Below are positions 1 through 6,917 of a stretch of DNA of 8,992 bases, in pieces; the stretch's first letter is position 1; every line of letters starts with the position of its first letter. Position numbers and translations under genes: made by a program. Where the stretch lies: contig CALMWN010000462.1 of NCBI GenBank assembly GCA_937873555.1, positions 1-8,992 of the forward strand. The letters are read 5' to 3'. Origin of the DNA: an uncultured Clostridia bacterium. Its GTDB lineage: Bacteria > Bacillota > Clostridia > Acetivibrionales > CALMWN01. The notes beneath the pieces were generated by a model. It had not been told where the DNA came from. It ran no database searches and was given only the letters and a program-made list of their open reading frames with translations.

Positions 1-1739
1 CCATTCTCCCTGCTCAATTCAGGCCCTGCAGACGGTAAGGTCGTTTGGGATCCATACATTATCGGTGTATACGCCCAAATTGCAGGTGCTATCAGGAGAG
101 CCGCGAGGCCTGATATAACCATTGCCTTGATCGTTTTTTCGTAATTATCCCTGTTCAATACCTTGAGCAGTATCAGAACCACCGAGGCTGCTGTGCTAAT
201 CCCGCATGAAGCCGGTATCAGCATGTTGCTCCACTGTGGATATCTGGAAAGCATCAATTCCTGCAAAGCCGCATTGGCAATAAGTGCTGCCGGAAGTATA
301 TAGCTTTTCCAGCCCTTATCCAGGTATGCTTTCCACATTTCAACCATTCCTATGCCGGCCAGAGCTGCGATGCCCGGAGCAAGCATGGACAGGTAGTACC
401 TGTGGAAATACCCTGCAATGCTGAAGTATACAAGCATTGGTGCAATCCAGGCTCCCCACAGCAGCAAGGACCTTCCGGCTGCCATTCTTCCTGCAGCTAC
501 CTTCCTGCGTGCCCGCAGCAGACCGGCAAAAATTCCGAAGAATGCAATTGGTAACAGCCAGCTGATCTGTCCGGCCATTTGCTGGTTAAAAAGCCTGAAA
601 ACTCCCTTTTGCCCGCCTTCACCTGCACCCCCCGGTCCACCAGGTCCTCCTGGTGCGCCCTGTCCTCCAGCGTTCCTTCCATCTCCGTTGAATCCTCTCT
701 GTATATTTCCGTCTGCCGGACCGTTTACACCGTCAGGGGGATTTGCGCCATTCGGAGGAGCCTGCATGGAGAACTGCGAATTACCTGCCTGGGCATTGCC
801 GGCAGCCGCATTTATGTTATTTTGAGGCACCTGTCCGTCTGATTGCACATTATTGTTGTTTTGCATGTTATTATTGGTCAAGCTTGCAGAACTGGTAGTA
901 TCAGGCCTGCCATCATTACTGTTTTGTATATTAATCCTGCTGCCGACTTCTCTGCCGGTAACCCTCTGAATTCCGTTATAGCCAAGAGCAAGCTCTATTA
1001 CTGAGTTTGTCTGGCTGCTTCCTACATAAGGCCTTTGATCTGCCGGTGTCATATCCACTATAGCCGCCCATGAGAGCGAAACCGCCAGCAGCATGGCTGT
1101 TGCACCTGTCAGATGCAGCAGCTTCTTCCATGTTTTCAAAGAGGAAGTAAGCAGGTAAACAAGGTAAAATGCAGGTAATACCATGTACGCCTCAAGCATC
1201 TTTATATTAAAGCCAAGTCCTACCAGTGCCATGGACAGCAGGAGCATTTTCAGGCTGCCTTTTTCGGCAGCAACAATTAAAGCCCATGCTGCAAAAAGGA
1301 CCATCATCACCAGCGATGCATCAAGGTTGTTGGTCCTGCTCACCGCTATCATAATAGGCGTCAAAGCAAGTACAAGTGCCGATACAAGTCCTGCTATCCT
1401 TCCAAAGGTCCTCTGAACCAGATGGTATAATAATGCCACTGATATAATTGTTGACAGAGCCTCAGGGAGAATAAGGCTCCAGCCATGAAAGCCAAAAATC
1501 CATGCACTCAAGGCCTGCAGCCATAAACCAAGCGCCGGCTTATCAACACTTACGTATCCCCCGGGATCAAACGAAACGAAGAAAAAGTTATGCCAGCTCT
1601 GAAGCATGCTTTTCACAGCTGCAGAGTAGTACTGGTTTGCATAGCCTTCCTTCCCTACCGCATAAAAGCTCAAAAATCCGGTTAAAGCCAGAATCATAAG
1701 CAAGGCAAATTTGTGCCAGTAAGTTTTTATATATTTCAT
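1..1739 (-). CDS. GT39/PMT-family membrane glycosyltransferase (YkcB-like), C-terminus beyond window
   Basis: This reading frame is open from the ATG at 1739-1737 to the window edge: 579 codons with no stop. It is preceded by GAGGAG (1749-1754). It resembles GT-C fold, lipid-linked-sugar-dependent transferases of the ArnT/PMT_2 class, especially the YkcB-like branch. Visible family motifs are a first-loop segment with DPGGYVSVDKPALGLW (residues 58-73), then TPADQRPYVGSSQTNS (231-246), the segment FNQQMAGQISWLLP (384-397) and HRYYLSMLAPGIAAL (446-460). Many hydrophobic helices flank these. By family knowledge it would move a sugar from a polyprenyl-phosphate donor to an acceptor outside the membrane; donor and acceptor cannot be read from the sequence. 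Residues about 268-378 are a low-complexity Asn/Gly/Pro/Gln insert, including collagen-like GAPGGPGGPGGAG (361-373). A C-terminal extracytoplasmic domain, usual in the family, is probably cut off. It has its own promoter, shared in design with the upstream gene. Confidence 0.88.
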   Translation of the reverse strand, partial: MKYIKTYWHKFALLMILALTGFLSFYAVGKEGYANQYYSAAVKSMLQSWHNFFFVSFDPGGYVSVDKPALGLWLQALSAWIFGFHGWSLILPEALSTIISVALLYHLVQRTFGRIAGLVSALVLALTPIMIAVSRTNNLDASLVMMVLFAAWALIVAAEKGSLKMLLLSMALVGLGFNIKMLEAYMVLPAFYLVYLLTSSLKTWKKLLHLTGATAMLLAVSLSWAAIVDMTPADQRPYVGSSQTNSVIELALGYNGIQRVTGREVGSRINIQNSNDGRPDTTSSASLTNNNMQNNNNVQSDGQVPQNNINAAAGNAQAGNSQFSMQAPPNGANPPDGVNGPADGNIQRGFNGDGRNAGGQGAPGGPGGPGGAGEGGQKGVFRLFNQQMAGQISWLLPIAFFGIFAGLLRARRKVAAGRMAAGRSLLLWGAWIAPMLVYFSIAGYFHRYYLSMLAPGIAALAGIGMVEMWKAYLDKGWKSYILPAALIANAALQELMLSRYPQWSNMLIPASCGISTAASVVLILLKVLNRDNYEKTIKAMVISGLAALLIAPAIWAYTPIMYGSQTTLPSAGPELSREN

Positions 1740-1788
1740 AATTATTAGCTCCTCAAACTTTCTATAAATTTTAATTCACCACGCTTTC

Positions 1789-1850
1789 ATTTTAAATCAA
1801 ATTGATGATATAAATCTCCGCAAAACTGTGGCAGATTTGGTGCAGCAAAA
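1789..1850 (-). promoter_or_regulatory. Activator-type promoter of the glycosyltransferase gene with 11-bp tandem operator
   Basis: Positions 1812-1833 are a 22-bp element found identically at 2702-2723. Read on the plus strand it resolves into 11-bp units: CCGCAAAACTG (1818-1828), TGGCAGATTTG (1829-1839) and a weaker GTGCAGCAAAA (1840-1850), sharing NNGCA. Tandem half-sites with an 11-bp period are typical for OmpR/PhoB-family regulators. On the minus strand the element ends exactly 17 bp before TAAAAT (1794-1789), a good -10 box. The hexamer in the -35 position, AGATTT, is poor, as expected if a bound activator replaces the -35 contact. The predicted start is near 1782, giving a leader of about 43 nt. 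The regulator's identity (product of 2802-3497) is inferred from proximity. Confidence 0.7.
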
Positions 1851-1883
1851 AAGCAGGTGGGGATTCGGCTCGCCGCCTGCTTT
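1847..1883 (-). terminator. Rho-independent terminator after the secreted repeat protein gene
   Basis: On the minus strand, arms of about 14 nt (1883-1870 and 1863-1850) pair as AAAGCAGGCGGCGA with TCCCCACCTGCTTT, with two mismatches and a 6-nt loop. A run of six T residues follows (1852-1847). It lies about 30 bp after the stop of the gene at 1912-2550 and should separate that transcript from the glycosyltransferase gene. The T run overlaps the weakest, outermost operator half-site of the next promoter, so the two elements are packed together. Confidence 0.75.
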
Positions 1884-1911
1884 AAAATAAACATTCAAAC
1901 TTTTTAATTAA

Positions 1912-2550
1912 TCATTGAGCTTTATTTGAAGAATCTGCTGCAGGCGGCTTCATGGCATTCTGTATGGCATCCGCCTGTGCCTGTGTTATGGTACCTGCCG
2001 ATACAAGACTATCCAAAGCATCCTTAAAGGATTTTTGGGATTCCATAGCCGATCTGAAAGCACTGTGAACAGCATCCGCCTGTGCCTGAGTCATGGTGCC
2101 TGTCGTTACCAGACTGTCCATCGGATTTCCATGTCTCCTGTCAGAGCCGCCTTTACCTTCTCTTGCAGGAAAGCTTTTTACAATTGCATTTTCCTGATCC
2201 TGGGTTATTGTACCTGCACTTACCAGTCCGTCAAGTACATCCTTCATTGATTTCTTTGATTCCCGTCCTGTCTTCATGGCACTTTGAATTGCGTCCGCCT
2301 GTGCCTGGGTTATCGTCCCGGCTTTTACAAGGCTGTCAAACGGATTAAATTTTATCGGGCCGAAATCTCCGCGTCCATGGCCTCTGAAACCTTTCCTGTC
2401 CATATTACCGTGCACTCCCCAGCTGTTTCCGGAATTCTTTGCTCCTCCTGCAGCTGAATCATTCTGTGCACTTATATTGGCTGCAAATGCGGACGTTGTT
2501 ATCACACAGGCTACCACTGCTGAAACTGCCAAAGTTTTTGTAAATTTCAT
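1912..2550 (-). CDS. Secreted small protein with four [I/M]TQxQ repeats
   Basis: A 212-residue protein of no function I can name. The ATG at 2550 follows AAAAGGAGA with 8-nt spacing. A clear signal peptide is present: KFTK, a hydrophobic core and SAFA before a likely cleavage near residue 23. The mature part begins with a Gly/His/Arg-rich stretch (about 33-65). Four related units follow, starting at D72, D107, D145 and D180, each reading roughly D-x-L-V-x-x-G-T-[I/M]-T-Q-x-Q. The spacings are 35, 38 and 35 residues, so the protein looks like a duplicated two-unit block. A second basic linker (about 128-143) separates the blocks. There is no membrane anchor or sortase motif at the C-terminus (ends NKAQ), so it is probably released or held by the wall. 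The units vaguely recall LTxxQ (CpxP/Spy) or DUF2680-like repeats; this is resemblance only. The gene is divergent from the two-component system and shares its putative operator with the glycosyltransferase. Confidence 0.85.
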   Translation of the reverse strand: MKFTKTLAVSAVVACVITTSAFAANISAQNDSAAGGAKNSGNSWGVHGNMDRKGFRGHGRGDFGPIKFNPFDSLVKAGTITQAQADAIQSAMKTGRESKKSMKDVLDGLVSAGTITQDQENAIVKSFPAREGKGGSDRRHGNPMDSLVTTGTMTQAQADAVHSAFRSAMESQKSFKDALDSLVSAGTITQAQADAIQNAMKPPAADSSNKAQ

Positions 2551-2585
2551 AATAACATCTCCTTTTGTTTTATCAATATTAATTG

Positions 2586-2630
2586 TTAATAATTTTCCGT
2601 ATCTTCAATCGGGCTCACTTTACATCGCAT
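2586..2630 (-). other. Possible leader ORF and start-stop codon pair in the secreted-protein mRNA leader
   Basis: The roughly 120-nt leader of the secreted-protein transcript contains a strong GGAGG (2638-2634). An ATG at 2630 opens a 14-codon frame ending in TAA at 2586, but its spacing is only 3 nt. At the better 8-nt spacing lies an ATG followed directly by TAA (2625-2620), a minimal start-stop frame. Either could be a site of ribosome binding without a useful product. It may be chance; nothing beyond the motif supports translation. Confidence 0.3.
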
Positions 2631-2678
2631 CCACCTCCGATCCGGTTTCACGCTTTATGTACTGCCTGGTACATTTTT

Positions 2679-2740
2679 ATTTTATCCCACCAATACACGT
2701 GAAATCTCCGCAAAACTGTGGCAAAATTGCAGCAACAGGA
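2679..2740 (-). promoter_or_regulatory. Activator-type promoter of the secreted protein gene with 11-bp tandem operator
   Basis: This is the second copy of the 22-bp element (2702-2723). On the plus strand it forms three units in register: CCGCAAAACTG (2708-2718), TGGCAAAATTG (2719-2729) and CAGCAACAGGA (2730-2740). Toward the minus strand, 17 bp (2701-2685) separate the element from a TAAAAT -10 box (2684-2679), exactly the geometry of the promoter at 1789-1850. The predicted start is near 2672, inside a small inverted repeat (ATGTAC 2657-2662, GTACAT 2669-2674) that could cap the mRNA 5' end. The same operator lies 31 bp upstream of a TAAAAT (2772-2777) facing the response regulator gene, so autoregulation is possible. 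Confidence 0.7.
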
Positions 2741-2801
2741 TTATTTAAATGATATTCTTTTTTGTTCATGGTAAAATAAATTGTGAGGTGATTGGCTTTC
2801 T

Positions 2802-3497
2802 ATGGATAAAAAACTGATATATATAGCTGATGATGAGGTTAATATATGCAACATCATAAAATCCTTTCTCTTAAAGGAGGGATATGAGGTAGAAACCTTC
2901 AATAACGGACGTTCCATCCTTGAAGCCTTTAATGCAAAACCGGCGGACATGCTGGTCATAGACATAATGATGCCGCAGATAGACGGCTTCTCCCTTTGTT
3001 CTACAATCCGTCAGAAAAGTCCGGTACCTATTATCATAGTATCTGCCAAGGACACTGAGCCGGACAAAATAGCCGGGCTTGCACTGGGAAGCGACGACTA
3101 TCTCACAAAACCCTTCAGCCCTATGGAACTTGTCGCCCGAGTGAAAAGCATATTCAGAAGGATTGAAATGGATAAAAGCAAGGCTGTCGTGAGTCACATT
3201 GTGAGAATTTCGGATATACTAATAAATCCCGATACCAAGCAGGTTGAATGTGATGGCAAAAATGTAGGCCTTACAGGAATGGAGTTTTCCCTGCTTCACT
3301 ATCTCGCTGAAAACAAAACACGGGCAGTGAGCCGCAGTGAACTTCTGGACAAGGTCTGGGGTTTTGAAAACGAGGTTGAGACAAGAGCAACAGATGATAT
3401 GATAAAAAGAATAAGGAAAAAGCTTTCTGATGCGGGTTCTCATCTTAAAATCGAAACCGTATGGGGATTCGGATTTAAAATACAGGGTGGGGAATGA
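2802..3497 (+). CDS. OmpR/PhoB-family response regulator
   Basis: A two-domain DNA-binding regulator of 231 residues, normal for the family. The receiver domain spans about 4-117. It carries the acidic pocket D10-D11-E12, phospho-acceptor D54 in IDIMMPQIDG, the conserved switch Ser in VSAKD (S81) and K103 in LTKPF. The C-terminal winged helix (about 133-229) has the family pattern RATDDMIKRIRKKL for the recognition helix and TVWGFGFKI for the wing. The start ATG at 2802 follows GAGGTG with 11-nt spacing. The stop lies 4 bp before the kinase start, so the two are co-transcribed and the kinase is the expected phosphodonor. Likely targets are the two promoters carrying 11-bp tandem sites (1789-1850 and 2679-2740). 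That assignment is inferred from adjacency and site architecture. The inducing signal is unknown. Confidence 0.95.
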   Translation: MDKKLIYIADDEVNICNIIKSFLLKEGYEVETFNNGRSILEAFNAKPADMLVIDIMMPQIDGFSLCSTIRQKSPVPIIIVSAKDTEPDKIAGLALGSDDYLTKPFSPMELVARVKSIFRRIEMDKSKAVVSHIVRISDILINPDTKQVECDGKNVGLTGMEFSLLHYLAENKTRAVSRSELLDKVWGFENEVETRATDDMIKRIRKKLSDAGSHLKIETVWGFGFKIQGGE

Positions 3498-3501
3498 AAT
3501 T

Positions 3502-4980
3502 ATGAAAAGAACTACAATCAAATGGCGTATCTTTAAATACAACCTCATATTGATTTTCATGCTGATAGCATTGGCTACAGTTATCTTTAACGTTGCCATC
3601 CGCTTTTATATGCAGAAGGATATCCTGGGTCAGCTGGGCAAAATAGCAGCACGTACTGAAGATACTGCATTACGTCAGGGGCCTGACTTTTTCCCCAGGA
3701 CAGGTAAAATGCCCCCTCCTCCGCCTGCAGAGCAAAACAGCAACGACCTCTACAGGGGTTACTTCATGCTCGACCGTTCGTTGAGAGAGCCTCTTTCGGT
3801 GTTGAATGCCGATTATATTTTGCTTGACAAGGATAAAAACAGGATAAATCCATTTCCGGAGGGTTTTTTTTCAAGGGAGCATCCTCTTCCGGAAGGCTTT
3901 TTTGTGCCATCAGGCGAGCTGCTGGACCAGATCACCGATGAAATCAAGAAATCAAAAAACTTCGGAAATGAGGAATATCTGAATTTCCGTTTGTCCGGCA
4001 CCGAATATATAGCCTATATCAAACCCGTATCACAGAAAAACTCTTTCGATCTGGGCTGGATAATCATATATTCCAGTCTTCAAAAGGTCAATCAGCTGCA
4101 AATGGGAATAAACCTCATACTCTTTGCCATTCTGATTTTCTCAGCTCTTATTATTATGATATTTTCGTCCATATTGTCGAAAAAGATATCCGCACCATTT
4201 TCCTACCTCAGCCATCATATAAGAGCTATTGCCGAAAGGAATTTCGGTACAAAGATTTATATGCCTGTTGACGATGAGCTCCGGGAATTTGTAAACAGTA
4301 TTAATGTAATGTCAGAAAAGCTTGAAACACATGACAAGGCACAGAAAACCTTCCTTCAGAATGCCTCTCATGAATTCAGGACTCCACTTATGTCCATCCA
4401 GAGCTATGCCGAGGGGATAAAGTACGATGTGGTTGACAGTAATACAGCTGTTGATGTCATAATCAGCGAATCCAAGCGTATGACACATCTGGTCGAGGAC
4501 CTGCTGTACCTGTCACGCCTTGATGCAATCGAGGAAAGCTACCGGTTCGGCAACCTGGATTTCAACGAATTGGTAAAAAGCTGTATTGAAAGAATGAATG
4601 GGATTGCAATCAAAAACAATATAGGTATTAAATTCAACGGACCTGATAAAATGACTGAAGTATATGCAGATGAAGAAAAACTCTCACGTGCAATTACAAA
4701 CATAATCAGCAATTGTATCAGGTATGCCGATAGTTTTGTGGAAGTCTCGTTAAAGATCGAGGAGAAAAATACAGTAAGGCTTGCTATTTCAGATGATGGC
4801 CCAGGCTTCGATGCCGATGAGCTTCCCCATATATTTGAAAGGTTCTACAAGGGTAAGAAAGGTAATTTCGGACTCGGGCTGGCTATAAGCAGGAATGTAA
4901 TCGAAAAACACAACGGAATAATCGTAGCTGAAAATTCTGCTTCAGGTGCTACATTTATAATTGAATTGCCGGCTATATGA
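3502..4980 (+). CDS. Membrane sensor histidine kinase, partner of the upstream regulator
   Basis: A 492-residue kinase. I use the ATG at 3502, preceded by GGGTGGGG in the last codons of the regulator gene. An upstream in-frame ATG at 3430 would add 24 residues from inside the regulator coding region and has no site of its own. Order: cytoplasmic start, TM1 (about 12-34), an extracellular sensor of about 165 residues, TM2 (about 202-225), HAMP (about 226-278) and HisKA with FLQNASHEFRTP (phospho-acceptor H290). The ATPase follows with N box NIISN (N404), G1 box DDGPG (D431), F box ERFYKG and G2 box GNFGLGLA (about 454-461). All catalytic motifs are intact. The sensor is no family I recognise: it has a MPPPPPAEQ segment (residues 70-78) and a tandem PEGFF motif (PFPEGFF at 117-123, PLPEGFF at 128-134). 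Its 3' end overlaps the convergent GntR-type gene by 8 bp. Confidence 0.95.
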   Translation: MKRTTIKWRIFKYNLILIFMLIALATVIFNVAIRFYMQKDILGQLGKIAARTEDTALRQGPDFFPRTGKMPPPPPAEQNSNDLYRGYFMLDRSLREPLSVLNADYILLDKDKNRINPFPEGFFSREHPLPEGFFVPSGELLDQITDEIKKSKNFGNEEYLNFRLSGTEYIAYIKPVSQKNSFDLGWIIIYSSLQKVNQLQMGINLILFAILIFSALIIMIFSSILSKKISAPFSYLSHHIRAIAERNFGTKIYMPVDDELREFVNSINVMSEKLETHDKAQKTFLQNASHEFRTPLMSIQSYAEGIKYDVVDSNTAVDVIISESKRMTHLVEDLLYLSRLDAIEESYRFGNLDFNELVKSCIERMNGIAIKNNIGIKFNGPDKMTEVYADEEKLSRAITNIISNCIRYADSFVEVSLKIEEKNTVRLAISDDGPGFDADELPHIFERFYKGKKGNFGLGLAISRNVIEKHNGIIVAENSASGATFIIELPAI

Positions 4981-5659
4981 AATATTCAGGGTACTCCTGC
5001 CTGACTATCTCCTGATCGAATTTTACGCTTGTAAGGTGCTCATCCATTGCCTTTTCGGCCCATAAGGCATCCTTTGCCTTTATGGCATTTTTTATATCAA
5101 CATGCTGTGCAAAAACTATATCAAGCCTTATGCTGGAGGTTATCCTGAACATTCTTATCCGGTAAAAATCGTAATTCAAGCTTTCAATGACGGAGTGCGT
5201 ACGTTCCTTGTTACAGGCTTTGAATATTATCCTGTGGAATTCTTCATCAAGCTGCATGATTTTCAAATAGTTTTTTATATTTATATTGAACTCCTGCATG
5301 TGAATGTTCTCTTCAAGGTTTGTTATCAGTCCGTCGTTCACATAATTTTCACATACAAGCTTAATTAAAGCCTTCTCAAGTGTGGTTCTGACAAATCTGC
5401 CCTCTTCAACAAAATTCAGATTTATTTTGGAAACACTGGTCCCTCTTTGAGGATAAATCTCAATCAATTGATCCTGTGACAATCTGATAAATGCTTCCCT
5501 GACCGGTGTCCTGCTTATATTGAGAAAATTGGCTATCTCATTTTCACTGATCGATTCACCGGGCTTTAAATTCAAATTGAGTATATTGAACCTAAGCAGT
5601 CTGGTTGCATATTCCCTTGAAGATTCACCCCTGATTTTTCCGGGACATTCCAAATTCAT
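4973..5659 (-). CDS. GntR-family transcriptional regulator, FCD subfamily, probably controlling uxuBA
   Basis: A 228-residue protein of usual length for FadR/FCD-type regulators. The N-terminal winged helix covers about 14-78, with helix-turn-helix ISENEIANFLNISRTPVREA (37-56) and the wing YPQRGTSVSKI. The helical FCD effector domain (about 86-212) keeps the likely metal-binding set D138 and H142 (DEEFH), H186 (AQHVDI) and H208 (DEHLTS), so a carboxylate sugar acid bound through a metal is a reasonable effector. The ATG at 5659 follows AAGGAAGG with 9-nt spacing. It is the third gene in line after uxuB and uxuA, 127 bp after the uxuA stop. By position it should sense a hexuronate pathway intermediate and repress the operon; the effector is not shown. 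A perfect palindrome lies 23 bp upstream of its start, consistent with autoregulation. It ends convergently inside the kinase gene. Confidence 0.92.
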   Translation of the reverse strand: MNLECPGKIRGESSREYATRLLRFNILNLNLKPGESISENEIANFLNISRTPVREAFIRLSQDQLIEIYPQRGTSVSKINLNFVEEGRFVRTTLEKALIKLVCENYVNDGLITNLEENIHMQEFNINIKNYLKIMQLDEEFHRIIFKACNKERTHSVIESLNYDFYRIRMFRITSSIRLDIVFAQHVDIKNAIKAKDALWAEKAMDEHLTSVKFDQEIVRQEYPEYFI

Positions 5660-5682
5660 CCAGCCATACCTTCCTTGTCATT

Positions 5683-5717
5683 TGGTACGATATAACATAT
5701 CCTGTTATATCGTACCA
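5683..5717. promoter_or_regulatory. Perfect 15-bp-arm palindrome upstream of the GntR-type gene
   Basis: Arms TGGTACGATATAACA (5683-5697) and TGTTATATCGTACCA (5703-5717) are fully complementary around a 5-bp spacer. No T run follows on the minus strand, and the arms are AT-rich, so an intrinsic terminator is unlikely. An operator for the adjacent FCD regulator is the simplest reading. A weak promoter, TTTACG then 17 bp then TACGAT (5712-5717 minus strand -10), would end inside it. As RNA it would form a long hairpin just before the ribosome binding site, so a processing or translational role is also possible. Confidence 0.7.
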
Positions 5718-5786
5718 CTATAATCTGCCGACGTAAACCGGCTCTTTGCTGCAATAATAATTTTCTCGGGAATTATTTCCTTATGA

Positions 5787-6863
5787 TTATAATTTTTTCA
5801 TCTTGTCTATGGCTTCCCATAATCCGTTTATATAGGCTATCCCCAAAGCTCTGTCATACAGCCCGTAGCCTGGTCTTGCATTCTCTCCCCAGATCATTCT
5901 TCCGTGGTCGGGCCTTATATATCCGTCGAAGCCGACATCATGGTATGCCTTCATTATCTCAAACATATCGAGTGACCCATCCGAGGTCAGGTGGGAGGTT
6001 TCGTCAAAGTTTCCTCTCGAGTGGATTTTTATGTTCCTGACATGTGCAAAATGTATCCTGCCTTTACTTCCAAAATACCGGACAATATCAGGAATATTGT
6101 TGTCGGGATTTGCCCCGAGGCAGCCGCTGCAGAGTGTCAGACCGTTATAAGGGCTGTCCACGAGGTTAATGATTTTTTCAAGTTTTTCCTTTGAGGTTAC
6201 AATCCTCGGCAGCCCAAAAACTGACCATGGCGGATCATCAGGGTGTATGGCCATTTTGATGTCAACCTCTTCGCATACGGGAATTATCTCTCTTAAAAAA
6301 TATCCCAGATTTTCAAGCAGCTTGTTCTCATCAACCTTTTTATATTGTTCAAATAAGTACTTCAGGGACTTAAGCCTTTCCGGCTCCCAACCCGGCAGTG
6401 AAAATCCGTTTGAACCGGCTTCCATTTCTTCAGCAATCCTGTCGGGGTCAATCTTTTGCACCTTTTCATCCTCATATGACATGGTATTCGAACCGTCAGG
6501 CAGTTCCTTTGCAAGGTCGGACCTGGTCCAGTCGAATACCGGCATGAAATTATAGCATACCACCTTTATGCCGAATTTTGCCAGATTCCTCAAGGTCTCC
6601 TTATAGTTCCCTATATAAAGGTCCCTGCTTGGCAGGCCGATCTTTATGTCATCATGGATATTTACGCTTTCTATTACCTCCAGTTCCAGTCCTGCCGCTT
6701 CAACAGTCTTTTTTAAGGCATCTATTCTTTCAGCAGGCCATACTTCACCAGCCGGTATATCGTACAATGCACTGACAATACCCGGTTTCCCCGGAATCTG
6801 CCTGATTTTGTCAAGAGAAATACTATCGTCTTTTTCTCCAAACCAGCGGAATGTCATCTTCAT
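5787..6863 (-). CDS. uxuA: Mannonate dehydratase
   Basis: This enzyme dehydrates D-mannonate to 2-keto-3-deoxy-D-gluconate (EC 4.2.1.8) in cytoplasmic hexuronate breakdown. The protein has 358 residues, the usual length of Gram-positive UxuA and shorter than the E. coli enzyme. It opens with the typical [10 protein letters not shown] choose the ATG at 6863 because AAGGA lies 10 nt upstream. A GTG at 6872 in the same frame is only 1 nt from that site. Family motifs are [16 protein letters not shown] (205-220), [12 protein letters not shown] (244-255), HFAHVRNIK (271-279) and YIRPDHGRM (315-323), followed by [20 protein letters not shown]. By analogy with structurally known UxuA, H207, C245, H274 and D319 would bind the catalytic divalent metal. 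It follows uxuB after 54 bp on the same strand with no terminator between, so the two are co-transcribed. Confidence 0.96.
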   Translation of the reverse strand: MKMTFRWFGEKDDSISLDKIRQIPGKPGIVSALYDIPAGEVWPAERIDALKKTVEAAGLELEVIESVNIHDDIKIGLPSRDLYIGNYKETLRNLAKFGIKVVCYNFMPVFDWTRSDLAKELPDGSNTMSYEDEKVQKIDPDRIAEEMEAGSNGFSLPGWEPERLKSLKYLFEQYKKVDENKLLENLGYFLREIIPVCEEVDIKMAIHPDDPPWSVFGLPRIVTSKEKLEKIINLVDSPYNGLTLCSGCLGANPDNNIPDIVRYFGSKGRIHFAHVRNIKIHSRGNFDETSHLTSDGSLDMFEIMKAYHDVGFDGYIRPDHGRMIWGENARPGYGLYDRALGIAYINGLWEAIDKMKKL

Positions 6864-6917
6864 AATTGCCACATCCTTATTTCATATATTGTTTGATAGT
6901 CAATAATATTGCCCGCG

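Noticed and set aside
418..842. Plus-strand frames with Pro-rich, collagen-like coding opposite the glycosyltransferase
   Set aside because: They are antisense shadows of the Gly/Pro-rich insert of the minus-strand gene and have no ribosome binding sites.
2362..2372. Third partial copy of the operator, GAAATCTCCGC, inside the secreted protein gene
   Set aside because: Only 11 bp match and the 11-bp GCAAAA-type units are missing; likely chance within coding sequence.
3430..3501. Upstream ATG giving the histidine kinase 24 extra residues
   Set aside because: It lies inside the regulator gene without its own ribosome site; the ATG at 3502 has a good site and starts just before a normal N-terminal TM segment.
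2871..3599. Minus-strand frames opposite the response regulator
   Set aside because: They are fully contained antisense to, or overlapping the ends of, a well-recognised gene and have no recognisable protein features.
5683..5717. Palindrome as a Rho-independent terminator
   Set aside because: No T run follows on either strand and the stem is AT-rich, so an operator or RNA processing hairpin fits better.
6864..6872. GTG start three codons upstream for uxuA
   Set aside because: The AAGGA site is only 1 nt from the GTG but 10 nt from the ATG at 6863, and family members begin MKMTFRWFG.
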